From the NCBI GenBank assembly GCA_031552765.1, contig JAVBME010000005.1, positions 78,119 through 142,118 of the forward strand: DNA of 64,000 nucleotides. Reading direction: 5' to 3'. The notes below the pieces were generated by a model. The model saw nothing but the letters and a program-made list of their open reading frames with translations, made no database searches and was not told the DNA's origin. A program made the position numbers and the translations under genes. Each line of letters begins with the position of its first letter. The first letter of the stretch is position 1. This document shows, piece after piece, positions 9,087 through 18,837 of this stretch. This DNA is from JAVBME01 sp031552765 (lineage in GTDB: Bacteria > Bacillota > Negativicutes > Acidaminococcales > JAISLQ01).

Positions 9087-10385
9087 ATGATCAAATTCAA
9101 TGGAGACGACAAAGGGCAACTCAAGTGCTCTTTTTGCGGCAAACTCCAAGACCAGGTGCGAAAGCTGGTTGCCGGGCCGGGCGTATACATTTGTGATGAA
9201 TGTATCGAATTGTGCAATGAAATAATAGCCGAAGAGTTGCAGGAACAGGCGCGCTCTCTTACCGGCCAGGCCGTACCTAAACCAAAAGAGATAAAAGCCA
9301 TCCTGGACCAATATGTAGTTGGGCAGGAAGAAGCGAAAAAATCCCTCTCCGTCGCAGTATATAACCATTACAAACGCATAAACAACCTGTCTGAGGGCGG
9401 AAAATCCCTGGGCAAACGGGATAAAGCGGAAGAAGTAGAGCTGCAAAAATCCAACATCGTCATGCTTGGTCCTACCGGCTGCGGCAAGACCCTGTTGGCG
9501 CAGACGCTGGCCAAAATACTGGATGTGCCGTTTGCCATAGCGGACGCCACCTCTTTGACTGAGGCCGGTTATGTTGGCGAAGACGTAGAAAATATACTCT
9601 TAAAGCTTATCCAGGCCGCGGAGTTTGATGTGGAAAAGGCTGAACGCGGCATAATCTACATAGATGAGATAGACAAGATCGCCAGAAAATCGGAAAATCC
9701 GTCCATCACCCGAGATGTTTCGGGCGAAGGCGTACAGCAGGCCCTTTTGAAGATACTCGAAGGGACTGTGGCCAGCGTGCCTCCTCAAGGCGGCAGAAAA
9801 CACCCGCACCAGGAATTTTTACAGGTGGACACCACCAATATCCTGTTTATTTGCGGCGGCGCTTTTGCCGGCATTGAAAACATCATCAGTAACCGCGTGG
9901 GTAAAAAGACCATGGGTTTCGGCGCTGATATCAAGAGCAAAAACGATGAGAAAAAAGAAGAAATGCTCAAATACGTCCTGCCGGAAGACCTTTTGAAATT
10001 CGGGCTCATCCCGGAATTTGTCGGGCGGTTGCCTGTGGTGGTGACGTTGGACGCTCTGGACGAAAACGCGCTCATCAGCATACTGAAAGAGCCGAAGAAC
10101 GCCTTGGTAAAACAATACCAAAAGTTCTTGCATATGGATAACGTTGAGCTGGAATTCAGCGACGAGGCGCTTGCCGCCATAGCAAAGGAGGCGCTACGGC
10201 GTAACACCGGCGCCCGCGGTTTAAGATCGATCATTGAAAGCATCATGCGCAATGTCATGTACGAAGTGCCGTCGCGCGACGACGTGAATAAATGCGTGGT
10301 GACCGAAGAAGTGGTCATGCAGCACGCCGACCCTGTGTTGGTATGCGAGGGCAGTAAGAAGAAGAAAAAAGAAGCCACAGCATAA
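9087..10385 (+). CDS. clpX: ClpX, ATP-dependent unfoldase of the Clp protease
   Basis: ClpX recognises, unfolds and threads substrates into ClpP. The N-terminal zinc domain has CSFCGK and CDECIELC. The AAA+ core has Walker A GPTGCGKT and Walker B IIYIDEIDKI. The ClpP-contact IGF loop is changed here: the segment around residues 270-280 reads KKTMGFGAD, so MGF stands where IGF is usual. The C-terminus is Lys-rich. Length 432 is normal. A hairpin without a clean T-tract follows the gene. Confidence 0.96.
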   Translation: MIKFNGDDKGQLKCSFCGKLQDQVRKLVAGPGVYICDECIELCNEIIAEELQEQARSLTGQAVPKPKEIKAILDQYVVGQEEAKKSLSVAVYNHYKRINNLSEGGKSLGKRDKAEEVELQKSNIVMLGPTGCGKTLLAQTLAKILDVPFAIADATSLTEAGYVGEDVENILLKLIQAAEFDVEKAERGIIYIDEIDKIARKSENPSITRDVSGEGVQQALLKILEGTVASVPPQGGRKHPHQEFLQVDTTNILFICGGAFAGIENIISNRVGKKTMGFGADIKSKNDEKKEEMLKYVLPEDLLKFGLIPEFVGRLPVVVTLDALDENALISILKEPKNALVKQYQKFLHMDNVELEFSDEALAAIAKEALRRNTGARGLRSIIESIMRNVMYEVPSRDDVNKCVVTEEVVMQHADPVLVCEGSKKKKKEATA

Positions 10386-10397
10386 AAAAAGCGCAAC

Positions 10398-10429
10398 AGG
10401 GGGAAAGAGTCTATGCTCTTTCCCCCTTG
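10398..10429 (+). terminator. Stem-loop between clpX and lon, possible terminator
   Basis: AGGGGGAAAGAG / CTCTTTCCCCCT forms a 12-bp stem with loop TCTATG. The downstream tract (TGAAATCTT) is T-poor, so termination may be partial. It could instead act as a transcript boundary or stabiliser. Confidence 0.55.
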
Positions 10430-10483
10430 AAATCTTAAGCAATAGCTTTGTTTTTTGCATGTCGTACGGAAGGAGGAAGTGAT

Positions 10484-12811
10484 ATGAAACAGGGAATAAT
10501 AAAGAATTACCCGCTTTTGCCGCTGCGCGGCCTTCTGGTATTTCCAGCTATGATCATCCACTTGGATGTCGGGCGGGAAAAATCCATCAAAGCGCTGGAA
10601 GCGGCAATGGTGCAAGACCGGTATATAATGTTGTCGACGCAAAAAGAGGCGCAGACCGACGAGCCCAGGCCTCAGGATATATATGAATTTGGCACGGTCG
10701 TAACAATAAAGCAACTGCTAAAACTGCCTGGCGGTACGATCAGGGTATTGGTGGAAGGGGTACACCGGGCGAAGATAGTAGAATTCATTGACGGCGAAAG
10801 CTATATGTCTGTCTCTGTCGAGGAATTCCCCGAAGAGAACGATAAAAGCGCCGAAGCCGAGGCTTTGAAGCGCATGGTCGTAGAACAGTTTGAACAATGG
10901 GTCAAACTAGGCAAAAAGATACCGCCCGATACTCTGTTATCTGTGTTAGGCGTAGAAGAAATAGGCCGCCTGGCCGATATCATCGCCGGGCATTTGTCGC
11001 TTAGCCTCGAAGACAAACAGCTTTTGCTTGACGCCGTCGATACGGTGGACCGGCTCAACCTTTTATGCGGTTTTCTCAGCCGAGAACTGGAAATACTCGA
11101 AATAGAAAAGAAAATATCCCAGCGGGTGAGGAAACAAGTAGAAAAAAACCAAAAGGAATATTACCTGCGCGAGCAGATGAAGGCGATAAATAAAGAACTG
11201 GGCGATAAAGACGGCAAAGCCGGCGAAGTGGAAGAACTGCGCCGCCGCATGGCTGGCCTGGAACTGGCTGAGGAAGTAAAAACCAAACTGGCCAAGGAAA
11301 TAGACCGGCTGGAGAAAATGCCCGGCATGACGGCGGAAAGCGCCGTGGTGCGCACCTATATCGACATACTTTTAGAGTTGCCCTGGTCAGACTCTTCGGA
11401 AGACAACACAGATATAGACGCCGCGGAAAAAATACTCGACGAAGACCATTACGGTCTGGCTAGAGTCAAAGAGCGTATCATCGAACACCTGGCCGTGCGC
11501 TGCCTGACTGAAGAAATGAAAGGCCCCATCCTTTGCCTGGTCGGTCCGCCCGGCGTCGGGAAAACTTCTATCGCCAAATCAGTCGCCCGCGCCATGGGAA
11601 GGAAATTCACCCGCGCCTCGTTGGGCGGCGTGCGCGACGAAGCTGAAATCCGCGGCCACCGGCGCACTTATGTCGGGGCCCTGCCCGGACGCATCATCCA
11701 GGGCATGCGCAATTGCGGCAAGAAAAACCCGGTTTTCTTATTGGACGAAGTGGACAAGATGAGCAGCGATTTTCGGGGCGACCCTGGAGCCGCCCTGCTG
11801 GAAGTCCTCGACCCCGAGCAGAACAATGCCTTTAGCGACCACTATGTGGAATTGCCGTTCGACTTGTCCAAAGTGTTCTGGATAGTCACGGCCAATACCA
11901 CCCATACCATACCAAAACCGCTCCTCGACCGTATGGAAATGATCTCCATTCCGGGTTATACGGAGGAAGAAAAGCGGCAGATAGCTATCAAATACCTTAT
12001 ACCCAAACAAGTCAAACTACATGGTTTAGCCGATGGGCTCATCAGCATTTCCGACCATGCCCTGCTTGGCATCATCCGCGACTATACGCGGGAAGCAGGC
12101 GTGCGCGAGCTGGAACGCTGCATTGCCGGCGTATGCCGTAAAGCGGCGAGGAAACTGGTAGGCAAGAAAAAGCGCAGCAAGGTAGTAGTCACTGCCGGCA
12201 ATTTAAACGCGTTCCTCGGCATAGCTAAATACCACAATACCGATAAGCGCACCGCCGCAGAGGCCGGTATCGCCACTGGGCTGGCCTGGACCAGTGTGGG
12301 CGGCGAGGTGCTGGAGGTAGAGACTTCGGTGATAAAAGGCAAGGGCGAGCTTTTCCTCACCGGGCAACTGGGTAACGTTATGAAAGAATCGGCGCGCGCC
12401 GGTTATACCTATATAAAACGCCGGGCGCAGGAACTCAAACTGGCTGATGATTTTTACAAAGACCTTGACATACACATACACCTGCCGGAAGGCGCTATCC
12501 CCAAAGACGGCCCGTCGGCCGGCATCACTATGGCGACGTCCATGATATCCGCTCTTACCGGCCGGAAAGTCGCGGCCGACATCGCCATGACCGGAGAGAT
12601 CACCTTGCGTGGGCGGGTGCTGCCGGTAGGCGGCATCAAGGAAAAAGTGCTGGCCGCTCACCGCTATGGCGTAAAACGGGTAGTACTGCCTGCCGCCAAC
12701 AAGCGCGACCTGGAAGATCTGCCGGCCAATGTGAAAAAACGCCTGACCTTCCTGCCGGTCAGCCATATGGATGAAGTGCTGGCTTTGGCGCTGGAGAACA
12801 GTGATGCTTGA
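10484..12811 (+). CDS. lon: ATP-dependent protease Lon
   Basis: This cytosolic AAA+ serine protease degrades misfolded and regulatory proteins. The N-terminal substrate domain begins YPLLPLRGLLVFPAM. Walker A is GPPGVGKTS. The Ser-Lys dyad lies in KDGPSAGITMATS and GGIKEKVLAAHR. I place the start at ATG 10484, eight bases after AGGAGG; an upstream in-frame TTG at 10448 lacks a ribosome site. The protein is then 775 residues, normal for LonA. Its 3' end overlaps ysxC by eight bases. Confidence 0.97.
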   Translation: MKQGIIKNYPLLPLRGLLVFPAMIIHLDVGREKSIKALEAAMVQDRYIMLSTQKEAQTDEPRPQDIYEFGTVVTIKQLLKLPGGTIRVLVEGVHRAKIVEFIDGESYMSVSVEEFPEENDKSAEAEALKRMVVEQFEQWVKLGKKIPPDTLLSVLGVEEIGRLADIIAGHLSLSLEDKQLLLDAVDTVDRLNLLCGFLSRELEILEIEKKISQRVRKQVEKNQKEYYLREQMKAINKELGDKDGKAGEVEELRRRMAGLELAEEVKTKLAKEIDRLEKMPGMTAESAVVRTYIDILLELPWSDSSEDNTDIDAAEKILDEDHYGLARVKERIIEHLAVRCLTEEMKGPILCLVGPPGVGKTSIAKSVARAMGRKFTRASLGGVRDEAEIRGHRRTYVGALPGRIIQGMRNCGKKNPVFLLDEVDKMSSDFRGDPGAALLEVLDPEQNNAFSDHYVELPFDLSKVFWIVTANTTHTIPKPLLDRMEMISIPGYTEEEKRQIAIKYLIPKQVKLHGLADGLISISDHALLGIIRDYTREAGVRELERCIAGVCRKAARKLVGKKKRSKVVVTAGNLNAFLGIAKYHNTDKRTAAEAGIATGLAWTSVGGEVLEVETSVIKGKGELFLTGQLGNVMKESARAGYTYIKRRAQELKLADDFYKDLDIHIHLPEGAIPKDGPSAGITMATSMISALTGRKVAADIAMTGEITLRGRVLPVGGIKEKVLAAHRYGVKRVVLPAANKRDLEDLPANVKKRLTFLPVSHMDEVLALALENSDA

Positions 12812-13427
12812 CTGGGATTTCATCAAGGCAAAATATATAACCTCAGCCGTCCGCCCCGACCAGTACCCTGAAGGCGATATGCCGGAAATAGCCTTTATCG
12901 GCCGTTCCAATGTAGGGAAATCTTCCCTCATCAACTCTCTCTGCCGTAACAGGCGCCTGGCCAAAGTCAGCGGCTCGCCCGGCAAGACGCGTACGGTAAA
13001 CTTTTTTGAAGTAGAAGCCAAGGCCGTCCGGGAAGAAGAGGTTTTGCGCGAAAAATTTTTCCTGGTCGACCTGCCCGGTTACGGCTTTGCTAAAGCCTCC
13101 AAAGCGGATAAAAAGCAGTGGTCGGAATTTATCCAGCTTTATATCACACAGTCTTCCCGTTTGCGGACGATATTTTTGCTTATCGATATCAGGCACGACC
13201 TGATGGCTAACGACCGGGAAGCTTTCCAGTGGCTGAACAGCATGCAGGCCCCGTTGGAGATAGTATTGACCAAGGCCGACAAAATATCGGCCAATGCCGC
13301 GGGCAAGCAAAGAGCCGCCATCGGCAGGGAGCTTGGCGTTAAAAGCGCCGCTATTTCGGTGCATTCGTCGGCCCACAATACCGGGCGGCAAGAACTGATG
13401 AACAAGATAATGGGTATTCTTTCCTAG
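12804..13427 (+). CDS. ysxC: Ribosome-biogenesis GTPase YsxC/EngB
   Basis: This is an essential small GTPase for large-subunit assembly. G1 is GRSNVGKSS, G3 is DLPGYG and G4 is TKAD. ATG 12804 overlaps the lon stop and gives the usual short N-terminus (207 residues). The upstream in-frame ATG 12771 lies inside lon and would add 11 residues of Trp-rich sequence not seen in the family. The lon-ysxC pairing is common in Firmicutes. Confidence 0.95.
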   Translation: MLDWDFIKAKYITSAVRPDQYPEGDMPEIAFIGRSNVGKSSLINSLCRNRRLAKVSGSPGKTRTVNFFEVEAKAVREEEVLREKFFLVDLPGYGFAKASKADKKQWSEFIQLYITQSSRLRTIFLLIDIRHDLMANDREAFQWLNSMQAPLEIVLTKADKISANAAGKQRAAIGRELGVKSAAISVHSSAHNTGRQELMNKIMGILS

Positions 13428-13446
13428 AATTTTTGGGGTGTTTTTT

Positions 13447-14517
13447 ATGATGCCAAATATACATATTATAAGGGCGGCCATGCTGCTGGCGGCTTTTGTC
13501 GCAGTATGGCTGTTTAAAGCACTGCACCTGCCTTTGCCCTGGCTGCTGGGGCCGATGGTCTCGACCGTCATCCTCAAACTGAAATATCCCGCGCAGGTAA
13601 TATGCTCCGTCCGGTTCCGGAACCTTTTCCTTGTTCCTTTGGGTTATGGCATAGGCACGCACGTTACCCTCGAGGCTTGCCAGCAGATGATAAGCCAATC
13701 TTTGGGCATGATAGTGGCGACACTGTTTTCTATAGTTTTGAGCATAGCTTTTGCCTGGTGGACGGCACGCGCTACCGGCGTCAATATCGCCAGCAGCACT
13801 ATCGGCAATATGCCCGGCGGCCTGACGCCAATGATACTCATCTGCGAAAACATACCGCAGGCGGACGTCAATATAGTGGTCGTGCTGCAATCCATGCGGC
13901 TGATGGGCACCATTTTTGCCGTGCCTTTCCTTGTACTCAACAGTGTGGGCGTAGCGCCCGATATTGCCGAACGCACTATGTCTGCCTTGTCCGACATCTA
14001 TGCTTTGGCCCCGGCCTGGCAGCTTATACTCGTAGCCTGCGCAGGCGCGGCTATCGGCTACTTTATACACATGCCGGCCAACTTTCTTTTAGGGCCGATA
14101 ATCTCGACCGGCATCTTTTCCATATACCTGGGCGGCCAACTGCCCGACGCGCCGCAATGGCTGGTGTCTATCGCGCAGATAGTGACGGGTATTTACCTGG
14201 GTACCTGTATCGACCCCTTCCAATTGGGCAAAAGCAGGAAACTTTTGCCTGTCGGCATAGCGGGTGTTGTGGGCATGATCGCCGGCAGCCTGGCTACCGG
14301 TTATATTTTGAGCCTGTTGTATGGTTTTAGCACAACCACCGGCTTTTTGGCGACAGCGCCGGGAGGCATAGCCGAAATGTGTATAACCGGCATGGTGCTG
14401 GGGGAAAATGTCCCTGTTATATTGGCTTACCAGCTTTTCCGCATGCTATTTTTGTGTTCGGTCATGCCTTTTTTGCTGCAATGGTATTTTACCAGGCATG
14501 TGAGCGCTGCGGGTTGA
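13447..14517 (+). CDS. AbrB-family integral membrane protein
   Basis: This is a hydrophobic protein of about 356 residues with around ten membrane segments in two related halves. LPLPWLLGPMVSTVI near the N-terminus recurs as ANFLLGPIISTGIF in the middle, the duplicated pattern of the AbrB/AmoA-like family (the membrane protein, not the DNA-binding AbrB). GNMPGGLTPM and ATAPGGIAEM are further paired signatures. Function in this family is poorly known; putative transport or regulatory roles have been proposed. ATG 13447 follows GGGGTG; ATG 13450 is equally possible. It sits 19 bases after ysxC and before the valS leader. Confidence 0.82.
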   Translation: MMPNIHIIRAAMLLAAFVAVWLFKALHLPLPWLLGPMVSTVILKLKYPAQVICSVRFRNLFLVPLGYGIGTHVTLEACQQMISQSLGMIVATLFSIVLSIAFAWWTARATGVNIASSTIGNMPGGLTPMILICENIPQADVNIVVVLQSMRLMGTIFAVPFLVLNSVGVAPDIAERTMSALSDIYALAPAWQLILVACAGAAIGYFIHMPANFLLGPIISTGIFSIYLGGQLPDAPQWLVSIAQIVTGIYLGTCIDPFQLGKSRKLLPVGIAGVVGMIAGSLATGYILSLLYGFSTTTGFLATAPGGIAEMCITGMVLGENVPVILAYQLFRMLFLCSVMPFLLQWYFTRHVSAAG

Positions 14518-14519
14518 TA

Positions 14520-14548
14520 TTGACAGAAGCGGCGTCTATTGTTATGAT
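14520..14548 (+). promoter_or_regulatory. Promoter for the valS leader
   Basis: A perfect TTGACA (14520-14525) and TATGAT (14543-14548) have a 17-base spacer. They start two bases after the previous stop codon. Confidence 0.78.
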
Positions 14549-14554
14549 TGGTAA

Positions 14555-14803
14555 AAATATACATATAAGGTGATGAACAGAAGGAGTAACCGGTACTTGC
14601 CTAAAGAGAGGGCGCCCGCGGCTGGGAGGCGTCCGGAGAAGGCCGGTGAAAGTCGTCTGTGAGCCGGCGGGCCGAAACAAGTCAAGCCCGCGCGTTTGAG
14701 GCGCGATAAGCCTTTTGAGCGGCCTTTGCCTGTGGCAAAGGAAGCAAGGTGGTAACGCGGATAGCCTCCGTCCTTGTAAGGACTGGAGGTCATTTTATTT
14801 TTT
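14555..14803 (+). promoter_or_regulatory. T-box riboswitch upstream of valS, Val specifier
   Basis: The T-box core AAGGTGGTAACGCGG is at 14746-14760. Its TGGT bulge can pair with the ACCA end of the tRNA. The stem I S-turn has GGAGTAAC on the 5' side and GGTGAAA on the 3' side, followed by GTC (14652-14654), a valine codon, matching the downstream gene. The terminator is CCTCC-GTCCTT / AAGGAC-T-GGAGG (14765-14789) with a T-rich tail. The register of the specifier depends on counting GAAA rather than GAA, so that point is less certain. Confidence 0.93.
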
Positions 14804-14817
14804 GGAGGAATATTATT

Positions 14818-17469
14818 ATGGAAAAAAACATCCCTACTGTATATAACCCGGAGGAAGTGGAGAAAAAGTGGTACAGCTACTGGCAGGAGCGCGGTTTTTT
14901 CCATGCCGTGCCGGATGAAGAAAAGCAGCCGTTCACTATCGTCATCCCGCCGCCCAATGTTACCGGACAACTGCACATGGGGCATGCCACAGATAATGCC
15001 TTCCAGGACATACTAATCCGCTGGCGGCGTATGCAAGGTTACAGCGCCCTTTGGATGCCAGGAACCGACCATGCCGGCATTGCCACCCAGATAAAAGTGG
15101 AAGAAACCTTAAAAAGCGAAGAAGGGCTCAGCCGTTACGACCTGGGGCGGGAGAAATTCATTGAGCGCGTCTGGCAGTGGAAAGAAAAATACGGTGGGCA
15201 AATAACCAACCAACTGCGCCGGCTGGGCGCGTCCTGCGACTGGGAGCGCGAGCGCTTCACCATGGACGAAGGCTGCTCGAAAGCAGTGCGGGAAGTTTTC
15301 GTAAGTTTATATGAAAAAGGGCTGATTTATCGCAGCCGCCGCATTACCAACTGGTGCGTCAGCTGCCATACTGCCCTCAGTGATATCGAAGTCGAGCATG
15401 AAGAAAAAGGCGGGCGCCTCTGGCATGTGCGTTACCCTCTGGCCGATGACCCTACTACTTTTGTCACTATAGCCACCACCCGCCCGGAGACCATCCTCGG
15501 CGATACCGGCGTGGCCGTCAATCCGGCTGACGACAGGTATAAACACCTTGTCGGTAAAAATCTGGTTCTGCCGGTAGTGGGACGGGTAATACCCCTTTTT
15601 GCCGATGAATATGTCGATCCCTCTTTCGGTACGGGCGCGGTAAAGGTGACGCCGGCCCACGACCCGAACGATTTTGACATGGGCGTGCGCCACAACCTCG
15701 AGCAGCTTGTAGTCATCGACCAAAAGGGAGTGATGACCGAACTGGCCGGGGAATTTGCCGGTATGGAAAGATACGAATGCCGCAAGGCTCTGCTGTCTAA
15801 ACTGGAAGAAGAAGGCTGCCTCGTCAAGACGGAAGAACACCAGCATGCCGTGGGGCAGTGCCAGCGTTGCGGCTCGGTGGTAGAGCCGCTTATCTCCTTG
15901 CAATGGTTCGTGAAGATGGAGGGTTTGGCTAAAGCGGCCATGGCCCCGGTGGAAGCCGGGCGGATAAAATTTGTCCCCGAGCGCTTTAACAAAATATACA
16001 TGCATTGGATGGAAAATATCCGTGACTGGTGCATCTCCCGCCAGATCTGGTGGGGGCACCGCATCCCGGCCTGGTATTGCCAAAAATGCGGCAAGACGAT
16101 AGTTGCGCGCGAGGATATTGCAGCCTGCCCGGATTGCGGCGGCGCCGCCGAGCAGGACGAAGACGTACTCGATACCTGGTTCAGTTCGGCGCTGTGGCCT
16201 TTTTCCACTATGGGCTGGCCGGACGAGACCGAAGAACTCAAATATTTTTACCCGACCAGCGTACTTGTGACCGGCTACGATATCATTTTCTTTTGGGTCG
16301 CCAGGATGATAATAATGGGTATGGAGTTTAAGAAAGAAATACCTTTCAAGCATGTCTTCATACACGGACTGGTGCGCGACGGACAGGGGCGCAAAATGAG
16401 CAAGTCGCTCGGCAACGGCATAGACCCCTTGGAAGTAGTGGAAAAATACGGCGCGGATACTTTGCGCTTTACCTTGATAACCGGCAACACCCCAGGCAAC
16501 GACATGCGTTTTTATTGGGAGAAAGTGGAATCCAGCCGCAATTTTGCCAACAAGATATGGAACGCGGCGCGTTTCGCCCTGATGAACCTCGAAGATTACG
16601 ACCCGGCGGCACAGACGGCGCCATATCAACTGGCCGACCGCTGGATACTGTCGCGTCTCAATGCGACCGTTGGCGAGGTGACCGGCCTTTTGGAGCGCTT
16701 TGAACTGGGTGAGGCGGCACGCCTTATTTATGAATTCATCTGGAATGAATTTTGCGATTGGTATATAGAATTGGTTAAGCCCCGCCTTTACAATAAAGAG
16801 CAGGCAGTCGAGCGGGCCACGGCGCAAAAGGTACTCTTGACCGTGTTGCACGACTCAATGCTGCTTTTGCATCCGGTCATGCCGTTTATTACGGAAGAAA
16901 TATGGCAGTGCCTGCCGCATGAAGGTGACAGCGCGATAATAGCAAAGTGGCCGCAAGTCCGGGAAGGATTTTTGGACAACGCCAGCGAAGAAAGCATGCG
17001 GACGGTTATGGATATAGTAAAAGCTGTGCGTAACATGCGCGCCGAGATGAACGTACCGCCCGGCAAGAAGAGTGAAGTCATCTTGCAGGTGGCCGATAGC
17101 GCTTTACGCCGGGTAGTGGAGGAAAATGCCGCTTATATCAGAGGGCTGGCGGCGGCCGAACCTCTTTCGGTAGTGCCGGCAACGGCGGAAAAACCGGAAA
17201 ACGCTATGGCGGCAGTGGTGACCGGCTGCGAGATATACCTTCCACTGCGCGGCCTGATCGATGTGGAGAAAGAAACACAGCGGCTGGCAAAGGAAAAGGC
17301 CAATTTTAGCAAAGAAATAGATCGTATCCGCGGTAAGCTGTCCAACCAGGGTTTTCTTGCCAAAGCTCCGCCTGAAGTAGTGGAAAAAGAAGAAGAGAAA
17401 TGCCGCGAATATGAAGAAAAACTGGTAGCGGTCGAAGAAAGGCTTGTTTATCTAAAAACCCTGTCTTGA
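14818..17469 (+). CDS. valS: Valyl-tRNA synthetase
   Basis: It charges tRNA-Val. The class I signatures are HMGHA (in QLHMGHATDNAFQD) and KMSKS. The editing domain lies between them with TTRPETILGDT. The anticodon-binding domain and a C-terminal coiled coil (after VEKETQRLAKEKANF) complete an 883-residue protein of normal size. ATG 14818 follows TTGGAGG; an in-frame GTG at 14749 lies inside the T-box and is rejected. Expression should rise when tRNA-Val is uncharged. Confidence 0.97.
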   Translation: MEKNIPTVYNPEEVEKKWYSYWQERGFFHAVPDEEKQPFTIVIPPPNVTGQLHMGHATDNAFQDILIRWRRMQGYSALWMPGTDHAGIATQIKVEETLKSEEGLSRYDLGREKFIERVWQWKEKYGGQITNQLRRLGASCDWERERFTMDEGCSKAVREVFVSLYEKGLIYRSRRITNWCVSCHTALSDIEVEHEEKGGRLWHVRYPLADDPTTFVTIATTRPETILGDTGVAVNPADDRYKHLVGKNLVLPVVGRVIPLFADEYVDPSFGTGAVKVTPAHDPNDFDMGVRHNLEQLVVIDQKGVMTELAGEFAGMERYECRKALLSKLEEEGCLVKTEEHQHAVGQCQRCGSVVEPLISLQWFVKMEGLAKAAMAPVEAGRIKFVPERFNKIYMHWMENIRDWCISRQIWWGHRIPAWYCQKCGKTIVAREDIAACPDCGGAAEQDEDVLDTWFSSALWPFSTMGWPDETEELKYFYPTSVLVTGYDIIFFWVARMIIMGMEFKKEIPFKHVFIHGLVRDGQGRKMSKSLGNGIDPLEVVEKYGADTLRFTLITGNTPGNDMRFYWEKVESSRNFANKIWNAARFALMNLEDYDPAAQTAPYQLADRWILSRLNATVGEVTGLLERFELGEAARLIYEFIWNEFCDWYIELVKPRLYNKEQAVERATAQKVLLTVLHDSMLLLHPVMPFITEEIWQCLPHEGDSAIIAKWPQVREGFLDNASEESMRTVMDIVKAVRNMRAEMNVPPGKKSEVILQVADSALRRVVEENAAYIRGLAAAEPLSVVPATAEKPENAMAAVVTGCEIYLPLRGLIDVEKETQRLAKEKANFSKEIDRIRGKLSNQGFLAKAPPEVVEKEEEKCREYEEKLVAVEERLVYLKTLS

Positions 17470-17506
17470 CAATGTTTTTGTGAAAAAAATTGTGGAGAGT
17501 GACGTT

Positions 17507-18787
17507 ATGGATTATACCGAAGCTTTAAACTATCTTTCTTCTCTGTCGCATTTTGGTATAAAACCCGGCTTGCAGCGCATGGAAAAACTTTTGGCCCAAT
17601 TAGGCAACCCGGAAAAACAGTTGTATTGCATACATGTGGCCGGGACGAACGGTAAAGGCTCGGTAAACAGCATGCTGTCCGCTATCCTTACGGCCGGCGG
17701 CTACAAAGCGGGCAGTTTTACTTCCCCGCACCTGGTCAAGTGGAATGAGCGTATAGGCATCAACGGACAAGATATAAGCGATGAGAAACTGGCCGAAGTT
17801 CTTGGCGCAGTCAAAAAAGCAGTGGAAGATGCCGGGATGGATGACGACCCGCCCAGCCAGTTTGAAGTGCTGACTGCCGCGGCGCTGCTGTTTTTTGCCA
17901 GGGAAAAAGTTGATATCGCCGTCATAGAGGTCGGCTTGGGCGGCCTCTTGGACTCTACGAATATCATAAGGCCGCTTTGCTGCGTCATAACAAATGTCAC
18001 TTTCGACCACATGGATCGCTGTGGCGAGACGATAGAAGAGATAGCAGAGCAAAAAGCCGGAATTATCAAGCAGGGCGTGCCGGTGGTCACGGCCGCTGAA
18101 AGTGTTGCCCTGTCAGCCATTATCGACAAGGCGGCGCCGGCTAAGGCGGAACTTTACGTATTGCGTAAGGATTTTATATCGGTATCTCTAGGCGGCGACC
18201 TGTACAGCCAGAGCTTTTTCTTTCGGCAGGGGGAATATGTGGCTAATTATACAGTGTCGCTGGGCGGCGACCACCAGGTGGCCAATGCCGCTTTGGCCGT
18301 TATGACGGCGCGCCTTTTGGCGGAAAGCTTCCCGGCTATTACTGATGATGTAATAAAGACTGGTTTACTGAGAGTAAACTGGCCCGGCCGTCTGGAAAAA
18401 ATAAGCGACAGTCCGGAGATAGTACTGGATGGAGCGCACAACATTGCGGGCGCTATGGCGCTGCGTTTTGCTCTAAATAAATATCGGCCCGGCCGGCCGG
18501 TGGTTTTTGTTATCGGCATCATGCGCGACAAAGACGTAAAAGGCATAGTGGAAGAACTGCTGAAAGATGATGATGTTCTCATTGCCGTCCCGGCCGACGA
18601 CTCGCCGCGAGCGGCGGAACCCGAACTGCTCGCGTCTTTTGCCGGGACAAAAAGCGAAATCTGCTGGGACGCCAAATGCGCGCTAAAGAGGGCGGGTGAG
18701 CTGGCCGGGCCGGACGGACTAGTCGTTGCCGCCGGTTCATTGTACCTTGTAGGTCAGATAAAAAGTTTATGGACAAAATCACATTAA
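17507..18787 (+). CDS. folC: Folylpolyglutamate synthase / dihydrofolate synthase
   Basis: It adds glutamate to folates (and to dihydropteroate). The Mur-ligase-type ATP loop GTNGKGSVNSML and VGLGGLLDSTN are clear, and the C-terminal domain has VLDGAHNIAGA. I use ATG 17507, nine bases after GGAG; the upstream GTG 17480 lacks a site. The product is 426 residues. The 37-base gap from valS and the lack of a terminator indicate cotranscription, a pairing common in Firmicutes. Confidence 0.94.
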   Translation: MDYTEALNYLSSLSHFGIKPGLQRMEKLLAQLGNPEKQLYCIHVAGTNGKGSVNSMLSAILTAGGYKAGSFTSPHLVKWNERIGINGQDISDEKLAEVLGAVKKAVEDAGMDDDPPSQFEVLTAAALLFFAREKVDIAVIEVGLGGLLDSTNIIRPLCCVITNVTFDHMDRCGETIEEIAEQKAGIIKQGVPVVTAAESVALSAIIDKAAPAKAELYVLRKDFISVSLGGDLYSQSFFFRQGEYVANYTVSLGGDHQVANAALAVMTARLLAESFPAITDDVIKTGLLRVNWPGRLEKISDSPEIVLDGAHNIAGAMALRFALNKYRPGRPVVFVIGIMRDKDVKGIVEELLKDDDVLIAVPADDSPRAAEPELLASFAGTKSEICWDAKCALKRAGELAGPDGLVVAAGSLYLVGQIKSLWTKSH

Positions 18788-18797
18788 TTGATATAAT
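18770..18797 (+). promoter_or_regulatory. Possible promoter inside the folC end
   Basis: TGGACA (18770-18775) and a perfect TATAAT (18792-18797) have a 16-base spacer. It may give the following membrane gene its own start. Confidence 0.4.
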
Positions 18798-18837
18798 ATA
18801 TGCGTACGTGAATAAGAATGCTGGTGGCGTTTAATGT

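Noticed and set aside
14749..14817. An in-frame GTG extension of valS into the T-box
   Set aside because: It would translate the antiterminator. The ATG at 14818 has a strong ribosome site and gives the normal length.
15307..16851. A 514-codon open frame on the minus strand inside valS
   Set aside because: It lies wholly opposite a certain gene and encodes no recognisable domain. Long antisense frames here reflect the codon composition of the sense gene. The same holds for 3295-4434 and 31860-33161 on the minus strand.
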